From the NCBI GenBank assembly GCA_964398355.1, contig CAYNMM010000016.1, forward strand, positions 1 through 16,956: a DNA stretch of 16,956 nucleotides. Direction: 5' to 3'. Shown here piece after piece: positions 1 to 8,048 of the stretch (position 1 is its first letter; each line of letters begins with the position of its first letter). A program made the translations under genes and the position numbers. The stretch is from WFZT01 sp964398355 (lineage in GTDB: Bacteria; Hydrothermota; Hydrothermia; B15-G9; WFZT01). The notes below the pieces were generated by a model. That model saw only the letters and a list, made by a program, of their open reading frames with translations, was not told where the DNA came from and did not search any database.

Positions 1-312
1 AATCGCTCTCTTTTCCGTCCGCTAATGATGGGAGAGATTGAAATTAAGAGTAGACCGTCGCAGCAAAAGCGCAGGAAGTACATCGAAAATTACATGCGAA
101 ATATCAGACGCCTTGCTGAAATTATGGAGGAAGCCATCAAACTGGGCTATTTTAAACCCGTTGAACCAATGTATCTATCACTCGCGCTTGCCGGAATTAT
201 GGAAAAATTTATCTTCTTCGGCATTGAGGAGCATCAAAGTCTGAAACCTTTACCAGATATTGCATTCAACATTTTTGTAAGAGGTGCATTAAAGGAGGGT
301 GTTGAACTATGA
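1..312 (+). CDS. TetR-family transcriptional regulator, C-terminal part (5' end outside window)
   Basis: The frame is open from base 1 to the TGA at 310-312, so this is the last ~103 codons of a longer gene; the start and any DNA-binding domain lie upstream. What is visible is helical: a basic/polar helix around the KRRKYIENYMRNIRRLAEIM stretch, then a short segment of the GYFKPVEP type, then a hydrophobic helix (LSLALAGIMEKFIFFG), ending in a segment like the last helix of TetR ligand-binding domains (DIAFNIFVRGAL). This pattern, with 'NI..F...G' near the end, is typical of TetR/AcrR C-terminal domains. The stop overlaps the start of the TolC-like gene by ATGA, so it is the first visible gene of the efflux operon and most likely its local repressor. 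The TetR call rests on the C-terminal pattern and the context; the helix-turn-helix cannot be checked here. Confidence 0.72.
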   Translation, partial: NRSLFRPLMMGEIEIKSRPSQQKRRKYIENYMRNIRRLAEIMEEAIKLGYFKPVEPMYLSLALAGIMEKFIFFGIEEHQSLKPLPDIAFNIFVRGALKEGVEL

Positions 313-1670
313 AAGTTTTACTTTTCTTTACGCTGATTTTTCAATCTCCTCCAGGAGATACAGTGTACCTTAGTGTATCCAGAGCAGTTAAGATTGGACT
401 TAGAAATAACCTTTCACTGAAAGCGAAGATTGCAGAGTTAAATATGTCTAAAATGGATGTTCTGAAGGCAAAGAGTGCCTTCTATCCATCAATCTCAGGA
501 CAGGCCACTTACACAAGACTCAGTGAAGTCCAGAAATCGAAAATGCTTACTGGATTCCACCTTTCTCCGACCGGTAACCCACAGATGCCATACATGATCA
601 TCCCTGAATTCTCAGATATTCAGACTACGTTTTACAATAATTACGGACTTGGAATCTCTGTCAGCCAGCCTATTTTCACCTGGGGAATTTTACGAAAGTC
701 TTATGAGCTCTCTATTGAACAGTACAAAAATAAACAACTCGAGATTCAATCAGAGAAGTTGAAACTTGAGGAACAAATCAAAGAAAGTTACTACAACCTC
801 CTGCTTGTGGAGAAATCCCTTGACGTACTTAATCAGGTGAAGAGAGAATTAGAGGATAATTACAACTCCACAAAAGAACGTTATGAATCTGGATATGCCA
901 GTGATTTTGAGCTACTTCGAGCAAAAGTTCAGCTTAAAAATATAGATCCGCAGATAGCTCAGCTTAAAGGTCAGATAAAAGTTGCAGAAGATGCATTTAA
1001 AAATCTCATTGGACTACCAGAAAGTACAGCGGTTGTTTTAACTGATACTGTTGGTTTCCACCCTCTGAATGTTTCTCTTGATAGTTTAATCGAAGAGGCA
1101 TACAGGGAACATAAAGACTTGATATTGTTTAAAAAGAACATTGAGCTTTTAAAACAGACAGTCTCAATACAGAAGAGGAAAAATTTCCCCACAGTCTTTT
1201 ACAACTGGAGTTACAAGTATCAACGACCCTTTGGAATGACCGATGAATGGCATGGAATGTGGACTTTTACCCTTGGAATTTCATGGAATCTCTTCGATGG
1301 CGGTGCCAATAAGGCAAATGTCGCAAGATTGAGATACCAGATAAAAAGTCTCGAGTTTTCTTACAAAAGCCTGAAGGATGGTATTGCTTTGATGATAAGG
1401 AATTATTATACAAATGCAAAATCTCTTGAACAGAGTTTGGAGGCCCAGAAAGCAAATCTGACACTTGCAAAAAGGGCCTATGAAATGGCGAGAACTCAAT
1501 ATAAAGAAGGGTATGTCACATCTCTGGATGTGATAAATGCTCAAGTCCAATATTCTCAGGCAAGATTAAATTATTTAAAAACGTTAATTCAGTATCAGAT
1601 ATCCCTTATTCAGCTTGAGTATGCAGTAAAAGGAGGTATTTCCCAAACAAGTCAAGGAGGTATGAGATGA
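309..1670 (+). CDS. TolC-like outer-membrane efflux channel protein
   Basis: A 453-residue protein of the outer membrane efflux protein (OEP/TolC) family. A short hydrophobic N-terminus (MKVLLFFTLIFQS) looks like a signal peptide. The mature part starts with the usual 'LS..RAV.IGLRNNLSL' helix, followed by the first repeat of long amphipathic helices and beta-barrel strands (residues ~20-235). A second repeat (~245-445) contains the characteristic 'NLFDGG' turn and 'A...YEMARTQYKEGYVTSLDVINAQ', the signature of the second OEP repeat. The length is normal for TolC relatives. The ATG overlaps the upstream stop (ATGA) and has a strong GGAGG about 10 bases before it. It should form a trimeric outer-membrane exit duct with the adaptor and RND pump encoded directly downstream; the substrate cannot be read from the sequence. 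Confidence 0.93.
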   Translation: MKVLLFFTLIFQSPPGDTVYLSVSRAVKIGLRNNLSLKAKIAELNMSKMDVLKAKSAFYPSISGQATYTRLSEVQKSKMLTGFHLSPTGNPQMPYMIIPEFSDIQTTFYNNYGLGISVSQPIFTWGILRKSYELSIEQYKNKQLEIQSEKLKLEEQIKESYYNLLLVEKSLDVLNQVKRELEDNYNSTKERYESGYASDFELLRAKVQLKNIDPQIAQLKGQIKVAEDAFKNLIGLPESTAVVLTDTVGFHPLNVSLDSLIEEAYREHKDLILFKKNIELLKQTVSIQKRKNFPTVFYNWSYKYQRPFGMTDEWHGMWTFTLGISWNLFDGGANKANVARLRYQIKSLEFSYKSLKDGIALMIRNYYTNAKSLEQSLEAQKANLTLAKRAYEMARTQYKEGYVTSLDVINAQVQYSQARLNYLKTLIQYQISLIQLEYAVKGGISQTSQGGMR

Positions 1671-2536
1671 AAAAGATAATCTTCTTAATTATAGTCGTTT
1701 CAGGTTTGAGTGCGGGTCATATTAAAAAACAGGACTTGAACATAGGGCAGGTTAAGGCCCTGGTTAGAGTCTCTATAGTTAAAAGAGGTGACATTGCTCA
1801 AAGATATATTTACTATGGAATGGTGACAAGCGACAAAGAGGCTCTTATATATCCGGACATGCCAGGTAAAGTCTCAGCAATCACTGTTAAAGAAGGAGAT
1901 AGGGTAAAGAAAGACCAGGTAGTTGCATTAATAAACAGAGATATTCCAGGACTGGAGTACAAACCTCTGAAGGTAAAGTCCACAATCGATGGAGTCGTAG
2001 GATTTGTTTATGTGAAACCGGGTCAAATGGTAGCTCAGCAGGTACCGCTAATGTATATCGTGGATCCTAAAAATCTAAGAGTTGAAGCCTATGTTCCTCA
2101 GGCTGATCTATATTTTGTAAAACCGGGAAAAGAAGCGATAATCACAATTGGCCAGGATTCCCTGAAAGGTGTAATAAAAAATATTTCACCTGCGATTGAC
2201 ATGAAGACAAGGCAAGCCAAGGTTTACATCAAGCCCTACAGAGGTGCACAAAGGATACTGAAACCAGGGATGTTCGTTGGAATTTTGATAGCGAAGGAGG
2301 AAAGCAAAAACACGTTGATTGTCCCCCTAAGTGCCCTTGTTAAGGAAGGTAATAGATACGTTGTTTTTAAAGTTTCAGATGGTATTGCCCACAAGGTAGA
2401 GGTGATTCCTGGAATAAAGTCTGGCAAATTGATCGAAATAAAGAGCGGCGTGGCAGAGGGTGACACGGTAATTTCTCTCGGAGCAGCTGGATTAACTGAC
2501 GGTCAGCCTGTTGAAATTGGGGGTGAGATAAAATGA
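1667..2536 (+). CDS. RND efflux periplasmic adaptor (membrane fusion protein), short form without alpha-hairpin
   Basis: A 289-residue HlyD/AcrA-type adaptor. Residues 1-16 (MKKIIFLIIVVSGLSA) form a signal peptide; there is no lipobox Cys. The first half-lipoyl motif spans ~67-90 (GKVSAITVKEGDRVKKDQVV) and the second ~101-133 (STIDGVVGFVYVKPGQMV). Only about ten residues (91-100) separate them, where AcrA-like proteins carry a helical hairpin of some 60-100 residues. Beta-barrel ('LRVEAYVPQADLYFVKPG') and membrane-proximal ('LIVPLSALVKEG') parts follow, so the other domains are intact and the gene is not simply truncated. The start overlaps the tolC-like stop by ATGA with AAGGAGG six bases upstream. 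It should link the RND pump to the outer-membrane channel, but the usual TolC-contacting tip is missing. A similar hairpin-less adaptor, BesA of Borrelia, is known. Confidence 0.9.
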   Translation: MKKIIFLIIVVSGLSAGHIKKQDLNIGQVKALVRVSIVKRGDIAQRYIYYGMVTSDKEALIYPDMPGKVSAITVKEGDRVKKDQVVALINRDIPGLEYKPLKVKSTIDGVVGFVYVKPGQMVAQQVPLMYIVDPKNLRVEAYVPQADLYFVKPGKEAIITIGQDSLKGVIKNISPAIDMKTRQAKVYIKPYRGAQRILKPGMFVGILIAKEESKNTLIVPLSALVKEGNRYVVFKVSDGIAHKVEVIPGIKSGKLIEIKSGVAEGDTVISLGAAGLTDGQPVEIGGEIK

Positions 2537-5500
2537 TTCGATTTTCTGTCAAGCGACCAATTGCTATCACCATGTTGATTGGCATATTGGTCGTTCTTGG
2601 ATTTGTATCATTCACAAAGCTTGGACTCGACCTCTTCCCTGAGCTTAGCTATCCGTCAGTTACCATCGTGACTACATACCCAGGTGTTTCACCTGAAGAT
2701 ATTGAGGAGCTAATAACAAAGCCAATTGAAGAAGCTGTTTCCACGATCAATGGAGTCAAAAAGGTTACCTCTTCGTCTTTTGAGGGGATTTCTGTGGTGA
2801 CGGTTGAATTTAGCTGGAATAAGAATCTTGATTTTGCTGCGCAGGATGTAAGAGACAAACTCGGTCTAATCGAAGGTTACCTGCCAGAGGATGCTTCAAA
2901 ACCTCTTGTAATGAAATTTGACATGTCTTCAATGCCTATCATGGAATATTACATTTACAGTGACAAACTCTCCGATGTTCAGGTGAGAAAGGTTATCGAC
3001 AAACAAATAAAAAACAGGCTGGAGCGAATAGACGGTGTTGCATCTGTGATCCCTTATGGTGGACGTGTGCGGGAGATCTGGATTTCAGTGGATCCAAAAA
3101 GACTGGCAGAGTACGACATTTCTATGATGCAGATCGTGAATATCTTGAGAAGTCATAATGTGAATATGCCCTCAGGACACCTTGTGCAGGGCCAGAAAGA
3201 GTATCTGATCAGGGGAATGGGAGAATTTGAAAACATAGACGAAATCAAAAATATAATTGTCGGCTCCACACCTGGAGGAACCCCCGTTTATCTGCGTGAT
3301 GTTGCACAGGTTATTGATACTTATAAGGAAAAGAGAGGATACTTCAGAGTAAATGGCAGACCAACAGCATTTATCGACATTATGAAACAATCGGGGACTA
3401 ATACAGTCGTTGTTGCCAATCGCGTGAAAAAGGAGATGGAAAAGATCCGACGCGATTTCCCGGAAATCAAGTTTGAAATTGCGTTTGACCAATCAAAAAT
3501 TGTAAGAAGAGTTATTAATCGAACTTCCAATAATGCAATAGTTGGGGCACTTCTTGCTGCCCTCATGATTCTATTTTTCCTGAGGAATATTAGACCAACC
3601 ATTATCATTTCTCTTGCAATTCCACTTTCTGTTATCATTACCTTTATCGTTATCTACTTTGCAAACTACACATTGAATCTAATGACCATGGGAGGTATAG
3701 CACTCGGTGTAGGCCTGCTTGTCGATAATGCGGTGGTAGTTATAGAGAACATCTTCCGACATCTGGAGAATGGAGATGACAAATTTACATCGGCAATTGA
3801 TGGGACAAGCGAGGTTGTGTCAGCAATTTCCGCTTCTACATTCACTAATATTATCGTCTTCCTTCCCCTAATTTACATCGGCGAACTTGTAGGTAAGTTG
3901 ACGAAACAACTGGCTGTGACTGTTAGCTCAACAATCCTTGCTTCCCTTTTTGTCGCGATTACCATCATTCCAATGCTTGCGAGGGTTTTTCTAAAGGAAA
4001 GATCACGTGAAGAATATGGTAAGGCATTTGGAAGTTCGTGGTTTGAACCAATCAAGAATTTTTACAAGAGAGTGCTTTCCTGGGTGCTGAAACATAGAAT
4101 TCTAACAATTTTCACAATTCTAATTGTATTTTTAGGCTCCCTTGCCCTTATTCCCAGACTGGGACTCGAATTTATGCCCCAGATGAATCGGGAGTTTGCC
4201 ATGATACATGTCACTCTTCCTCCTGGCACGAATCTTGAGGAGACAAATAACTATGTAAAAGTTATTGAGAAAGAAGCAAGGAAGTTACCGGATGTAAAAC
4301 TCGTTTCCGCAATTGTTGGCGAGACTGAGGGGAGTGAACAGATGGTCTCTTTCTTTGGCGAAAGTGGAGTGAATACTGCAACGATTTTTCTGTCTTTTGT
4401 CCCATTGAAGGAGAGAAAGTTAGCTTCGTACGAAAATGTTGAATTACTACTCGACAAAATTCCCAAATACAAAGGAGCAAAGGTGACAGCGGTCGATTTT
4501 ACCCGCATGATGTTTATGGGAGGTTCTACAAAACCGATCCAGATTAAGATCTACGGTCAGGACCTTGATGCGATGCGAGATATTGCGCAAAGAATCATGA
4601 AAATGGTCAGTAAAGTTCCCGGAACAGTTAGACCGGAGCTCTCACTTGTACAGGCGAAGCCTGAAATAAGAATAAAAATCGACAATACAAAGGCCATGAC
4701 TTATGGCCTAACACCTTATCAGATTGAGCAGGAAATTAACGCTGCTATGCTTGGGAAGGTGGCAACGAGATACCGTGAAAAGGGTGAAGAAATTGATGTA
4801 AGAGTGATTTACAGACCTGACTCAAGAGATGACATTGAAAAGCTACTATCCATCCCGCTCAAAACTGCTATGGGAACGGTTATTCCACTGAAAGAAGTAG
4901 CAAATGTTACCTACGCACTTGGTCCTGTGAAAATAGATCGTGAAAAGCAAAGCAGGATGATAGCAGTTCTCGCAGATGTAAAGGGTAGAAGTGTGGGGCA
5001 GGTTAGCATGGATATAGAAAAAGAGCTAAAGAAAATTTCGCTTCCACAGGGATTAAGTATCAGCATGGGAGGAGAGTTTGAGCAGATTAAGGAAATGATC
5101 AAGGACATGGTATTTGCGATGATTGCGGCAATTCTTCTGATCTATATGGTTATGGCGGCGCAGTTTGAGTCATTTAAAGACCCATTCATCATCATGTTTA
5201 CACTTCCACTTGCTATTATTGGGGTGATTTTACTCCTGTATTTGACACACACGACTGTCTCTGTGCCTTCCTTAATGGGGACACTGATTCTTTCTGGAAT
5301 TGCAGTAAACAACGCTATAGTGATGATTGATTTCATCAGACAGTTAATGGCGAAAGGGATGGATAGGTTCGAAGCAGTTGTTGAGGGAGCATCTATAAGG
5401 TTGAGGCCGATATTGATTACAGCGTTAACAACGATCATCGGGATGTTGCCCATGGCGGTAAGTCACTCTGAAGGATCAGAGATGCGGGCACCAATGGCTA

Positions 5501-5610
5501 TAGCTGTTATTGGTGGACTTTTGACAACCACATTTCTTACATTGTTTATTATTCCGGTAGTTTTCACCATATTTGAGGGGATAAGGCATCCGGAGAGGGT
5601 GAAGAAATAA
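2533..5610 (+). CDS. RND-family efflux pump, inner-membrane permease (AcrB/HAE-like)
   Basis: A 1025-residue protein with the full RND layout: TM1 at ~10-30, a large periplasmic porter loop, TM2-TM6 from ~335, a cytosolic linker, TM7 at ~525, a second porter loop, and TM8-TM12 from ~860 to the C-terminus. Family motifs include 'ELSYPSVTIVT.YPG' and 'EDIEELITKPIEEA' near the N-terminus, 'GVGLLVDNAVVVIENI' in TM4 and 'GIAVNNAIVMIDFI' in TM10. It is an inner-membrane proton-driven exporter working as a trimer with the adaptor and TolC-like channel upstream. The AcrB relay D407/D408/K940 aligns by eye with D398, N399 and N926 here, so only one of the three charged residues is kept; D-N and N-N forms occur in many non-AcrB RND proteins. 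The ATG overlaps the adaptor stop (ATGA). Drug, lipid and fatty-acid export are all possible; the residues do not suggest CusA-type metal export. Confidence 0.94.
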   Translation: MIRFSVKRPIAITMLIGILVVLGFVSFTKLGLDLFPELSYPSVTIVTTYPGVSPEDIEELITKPIEEAVSTINGVKKVTSSSFEGISVVTVEFSWNKNLDFAAQDVRDKLGLIEGYLPEDASKPLVMKFDMSSMPIMEYYIYSDKLSDVQVRKVIDKQIKNRLERIDGVASVIPYGGRVREIWISVDPKRLAEYDISMMQIVNILRSHNVNMPSGHLVQGQKEYLIRGMGEFENIDEIKNIIVGSTPGGTPVYLRDVAQVIDTYKEKRGYFRVNGRPTAFIDIMKQSGTNTVVVANRVKKEMEKIRRDFPEIKFEIAFDQSKIVRRVINRTSNNAIVGALLAALMILFFLRNIRPTIIISLAIPLSVIITFIVIYFANYTLNLMTMGGIALGVGLLVDNAVVVIENIFRHLENGDDKFTSAIDGTSEVVSAISASTFTNIIVFLPLIYIGELVGKLTKQLAVTVSSTILASLFVAITIIPMLARVFLKERSREEYGKAFGSSWFEPIKNFYKRVLSWVLKHRILTIFTILIVFLGSLALIPRLGLEFMPQMNREFAMIHVTLPPGTNLEETNNYVKVIEKEARKLPDVKLVSAIVGETEGSEQMVSFFGESGVNTATIFLSFVPLKERKLASYENVELLLDKIPKYKGAKVTAVDFTRMMFMGGSTKPIQIKIYGQDLDAMRDIAQRIMKMVSKVPGTVRPELSLVQAKPEIRIKIDNTKAMTYGLTPYQIEQEINAAMLGKVATRYREKGEEIDVRVIYRPDSRDDIEKLLSIPLKTAMGTVIPLKEVANVTYALGPVKIDREKQSRMIAVLADVKGRSVGQVSMDIEKELKKISLPQGLSISMGGEFEQIKEMIKDMVFAMIAAILLIYMVMAAQFESFKDPFIIMFTLPLAIIGVILLLYLTHTTVSVPSLMGTLILSGIAVNNAIVMIDFIRQLMAKGMDRFEAVVEGASIRLRPILITALTTIIGMLPMAVSHSEGSEMRAPMAIAVIGGLLTTTFLTLFIIPVVFTIFEGIRHPERVKK

Positions 5611-5629
5611 GATCTGAAGAATGTTTGAA

Positions 5630-5670
5630 ATTGGGGTGGCGGTCGCCTGAAAGGCGACCGCCACCCCAAT
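5630..5670. repeat. Perfect 19-bp GC-rich inverted repeat (hairpin)
   Basis: The left arm at 5630-5648 (ATTGGGGTGGCGGTCGCCT) is exactly complementary to the right arm at 5652-5670 around a GAA loop. The arms hold 13 G/C of 19, far above the surrounding DNA. It starts 19 bases after the RND stop. No T-run follows within 10 bases on either strand, so it is not a standard intrinsic terminator; a T7 tract lies 33 bases further on, right before the next ATG. Possible roles are a REP-like dispersed repeat, an mRNA 3'-end stabiliser or a factor-assisted transcription end between the pump operon and the lpxB operon. Confidence 0.9.
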
Positions 5671-5710
5671 AATCCATGCAATTCCTCATCATATACCTTA
5701 AAATTTTTTT

Positions 5711-5962
5711 ATGTCTTCTCAAGTACTCAAAAAAATTAAATTTCTTGCCACTAAAAGAGGTGATCTCATCACAGAAGAATTTCTCATAGCTTTCGTTGAA
5801 AAATATAGCGATCTCATCCAGTCGAGAAACGCAGAAGGACTTGTGGAAATTATGCAACTGGAGGATCCGCTTTTTAAGGAACTCGTTTTCTCAAAGAAAG
5901 ATATTGCAGGAAAAAAATTTGACCAGTTCTGGCTGGAAAAATTAAGAAACTTTAAACTATGA
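5711..5962 (+). CDS. Hypothetical 83-residue protein coupled to lpxB
   Basis: I do not recognise this protein. It has 83 residues, is soluble-looking with no signal peptide or membrane segment, and is predicted mostly helical with many Lys, Glu and Phe ('EEFLIAFVEKYSDLIQ', 'DQFWLEKLRNF'). Three things support a real gene: its TGA overlaps the lpxB ATG (ATGA), it fills the gap between the hairpin and lpxB, and its codon use resembles its neighbours. The start is weak: no Shine-Dalgarno is visible, and seven T bases directly precede the ATG. The next in-frame Met lies near residue 47, so 5711 is the only sensible start unless a non-ATG start is used. Coupling to lpxB hints at an envelope-linked or lpxB-modulating role, but this is inference from position only. 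Confidence 0.68.
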   Translation: MSSQVLKKIKFLATKRGDLITEEFLIAFVEKYSDLIQSRNAEGLVEIMQLEDPLFKELVFSKKDIAGKKFDQFWLEKLRNFKL

Positions 5963-7053
5963 CCAGAATCCTTATCTCCGCTGGTGAGCCTTCCGGTGAC
6001 CTTCACGCATCGAGACTCGTTAAGGAAATAAAATTAATTCTACATGAAATTGAATTTGTAGGATTTGGGGGATCTCTCATGGAAAAGGAAGGTGTAAAAT
6101 TGCTCTATTCCATAGAAGACCTCGATATTGTGGGATTTCAGGAAGCAATTTTGAAGTATAATAAAGTCAACGAAATTCTCAAAAATCTTGTTAGAACGGC
6201 GAAAGATGGCGTTGATGCCGCGATAATGGTTGATTATCCGGGGTTCAACCTGAAACTGGCAAGTAAGCTGCATAAAATGGGGATTAAGACTTTCTACTAT
6301 ATTGTCCCTCAGGTTTGGGCATGGGGGAAGTGGCGCGTTGGTCTTCTTAAAAAATATATTGACAGAGCTATTGTCATCCTGCCGTTTGAGGAAAAATTTT
6401 TGAGAATGTATGGCGTAGAAGCAGAATATGTTGGGCATCCTATTATCGACATCATCAAAGAAGATAATGATCACATTCCGCGGGAGGATGGAAAACTCCA
6501 CATTTCTCTACTGCCGGGATCAAGGAAGGACGAAATCAGGCGTCTTTTACCGAAAATGCTTGCAATTAAAAAAAGAATCGAGGAAAGAATGCCTGACACC
6601 ATTTTTCTTCTTTCCTTGCTGATGGAGAATGTACCGGACTATTTGAAGGATGAACCCAATTTAAAGATTTTTAAGGGTAGAGCGAGAGCTGTAATCAGGG
6701 CATCCGACTTTGTAGTAGTTGCATCCGGGACCGCCAGCCTTGAGGCAGGACTTCTGGGAAAACCCATGGTTGTTCTTTATATGCTTAGTGAAATTTCGTG
6801 GTTACTTGCGAATTTCATTGCGAAAGTGCCCTATGCGAGTCTTGTAAACCTTCTACTCGGTAGAGAAGCGGTCCCTGAAATACTTCAGCATATCAATCCT
6901 GTCAAAGTGGCTGATTGGATTGTTGATACTTTAAAAAATCCTGAAAATTACAATAAAATTAAAGATGAGTTATCAAGACTCCCGAAAATATTGAAGGGAG
7001 GAGGAGCAGCTTCAAGAGCTGCAAGGATAATTGTTCAAGAAATAGGAGGTTAG
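5959..7053 (+). CDS. lpxB: Lipid-A-disaccharide synthase
   Basis: Glycosyltransferase (GT19) that joins UDP-2,3-diacylglucosamine to lipid X (2,3-diacylglucosamine 1-phosphate) to form the disaccharide core of lipid A, at the cytosolic face of the inner membrane. The 364 residues are slightly shorter than the usual ~380. Motifs in order: 'SAGEPSGDLHASRL' at 7-20; 'VDYPGFNL' at 91-98 (D92 matches the important Asp98 of E. coli LpxB); 'VPQVWAWG' at 116-123; 'YVGHPIID' at 157-164; 'LLPGSRKDEI' at 184-193 (R189 matches Arg201); 'ASGTASLEAGLLGKPMVV' at 255-272; 'VNLLLGREAVPE' near 296-307. The start overlaps the 83-residue gene (ATGA). The isomerase gene follows after two bases. Its presence is the best evidence that the organism makes lipid A. 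Other lpx genes are not in the window. Confidence 0.97.
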   Translation: MTRILISAGEPSGDLHASRLVKEIKLILHEIEFVGFGGSLMEKEGVKLLYSIEDLDIVGFQEAILKYNKVNEILKNLVRTAKDGVDAAIMVDYPGFNLKLASKLHKMGIKTFYYIVPQVWAWGKWRVGLLKKYIDRAIVILPFEEKFLRMYGVEAEYVGHPIIDIIKEDNDHIPREDGKLHISLLPGSRKDEIRRLLPKMLAIKKRIEERMPDTIFLLSLLMENVPDYLKDEPNLKIFKGRARAVIRASDFVVVASGTASLEAGLLGKPMVVLYMLSEISWLLANFIAKVPYASLVNLLLGREAVPEILQHINPVKVADWIVDTLKNPENYNKIKDELSRLPKILKGGGAASRAARIIVQEIGG

Positions 7054-7055
7054 AA

Positions 7056-8048
7056 ATGAGTAAAATGCTCGATCTAATTAGAAAATTACCGGACGAAATT
7101 CTTGAAGCCGTGGAGTACAGAATTCCTGAATTTGAGGATGTTCATAATATTGTTTTTGGCGGAATGGGTGGCTCCGGCATTTCCGGAGACCTCGTTTCGA
7201 GTATCTTTATTGACGCAAAAATTCCGATGGTGAGTGTTCATGATTATAGTCTTCCCGGATTTGTGGGAAAGGATTCGCTCGTTGTAGTAACCAGTTACTC
7301 GGGCAACACAGAGGAGGCCCTGAGTGTGTACAAACAGGCAAAAGAACTTGGAGCAAAAACACTGGTTATTTCAAGCGATGGAAAACTTTTAAAACATGCA
7401 GAAAATGACGGAGTCCCGTTTGTAAAAATCCCTCAGGGATACCCTCCAAGAACGGCCCTTGGTTGGCTTTTCGTTCCATCATTTCTAACAGTAGCGGGAA
7501 TTGTGGGTGAAAACACAGATGTGTTAAGAGAAGAGCTTAAACGCGTAGCAACCTTCCTGAAGTCTCTTCAGAAAGAATTTGAGGATCCTGACTCTATTGC
7601 TCATGATCTTGCCAACAAATTTTATCTGAGGATTCCGGTGATCTATAGTTCATCAAAATTGTTTCCTGCTATTTATCGATGGAAAACGCAGATAAATGAA
7701 AATGCAAAAGCATTCGCTCACGTTTCAAAGTTACCTGAAATGGATCACAATGAGATAACCGGCCTTATAAATCCCGATGACCTTGTGGATTACTTGTGGA
7801 TAGTTTTTATAAAAGATAGGGATGATAATGACCGGATAAAATTGAGGAAAAAAGAGACAGAAGATCTCATAAAAGATTCAGTTATGGGGACAACAATTGT
7901 TGAGCCCGAAGGTGAATCATTCCTTGAGAGAGTATTTTATGTTATTTATCTTGGAGACTATATCAGCTATTTTCTGTCAGTGAATTACAATGTGGATCCA
8001 GTTTCTATTCCCAGGATTGATGAGCTAAAAAGGAGGTTATCTAAATGA
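7056..8048 (+). CDS. Bifunctional phosphoglucose/phosphomannose isomerase
   Basis: A 330-residue SIS-domain isomerase interconverting fructose 6-phosphate with glucose 6-phosphate and mannose 6-phosphate in the cytosol. It belongs to the small PGI/PMI family first described in archaea such as Pyrobaculum, not to the ~550-residue classical PGI. Evidence: the first SIS domain with 'GGMGGSGISGD' at 35-45 and 'VVVTSYSGNTEEAL' at 76-89 (the phosphate-binding Ser cluster), and the active-site block 'NENAKAFAHVSKLPEMDHNE' at 214-233. E215 and H231, 16 residues apart, fit the catalytic Glu203/His219 of the Pyrobaculum enzyme. AGGAGG lies six bases before the ATG. It overlaps the nucleotidyltransferase start by ATGA, so the pair probably feeds sugar phosphates into nucleotide-sugar synthesis. 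Confidence 0.93.
   Translation: MSKMLDLIRKLPDEILEAVEYRIPEFEDVHNIVFGGMGGSGISGDLVSSIFIDAKIPMVSVHDYSLPGFVGKDSLVVVTSYSGNTEEALSVYKQAKELGAKTLVISSDGKLLKHAENDGVPFVKIPQGYPPRTALGWLFVPSFLTVAGIVGENTDVLREELKRVATFLKSLQKEFEDPDSIAHDLANKFYLRIPVIYSSSKLFPAIYRWKTQINENAKAFAHVSKLPEMDHNEITGLINPDDLVDYLWIVFIKDRDDNDRIKLRKKETEDLIKDSVMGTTIVEPEGESFLERVFYVIYLGDYISYFLSVNYNVDPVSIPRIDELKRRLSK

Noticed and set aside
5630..5710. Intrinsic terminator made of the hairpin and the T7 run
   Set aside because: The T-run is 33 bases from the stem, too far for a standard terminator, and it abuts a start codon.
5564..5857. Minus-strand frame running through the GC-rich hairpin
   Set aside because: It overlaps two plus-strand genes, and its unusual residues come from the palindrome itself; no motif supports it.
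6040..6501. Minus-strand open frame of 153 codons inside lpxB
   Set aside because: It lies wholly antisense to a clearly conserved lpxB, has no family motif and no plausible start signal; it is a shadow of the coding strand.
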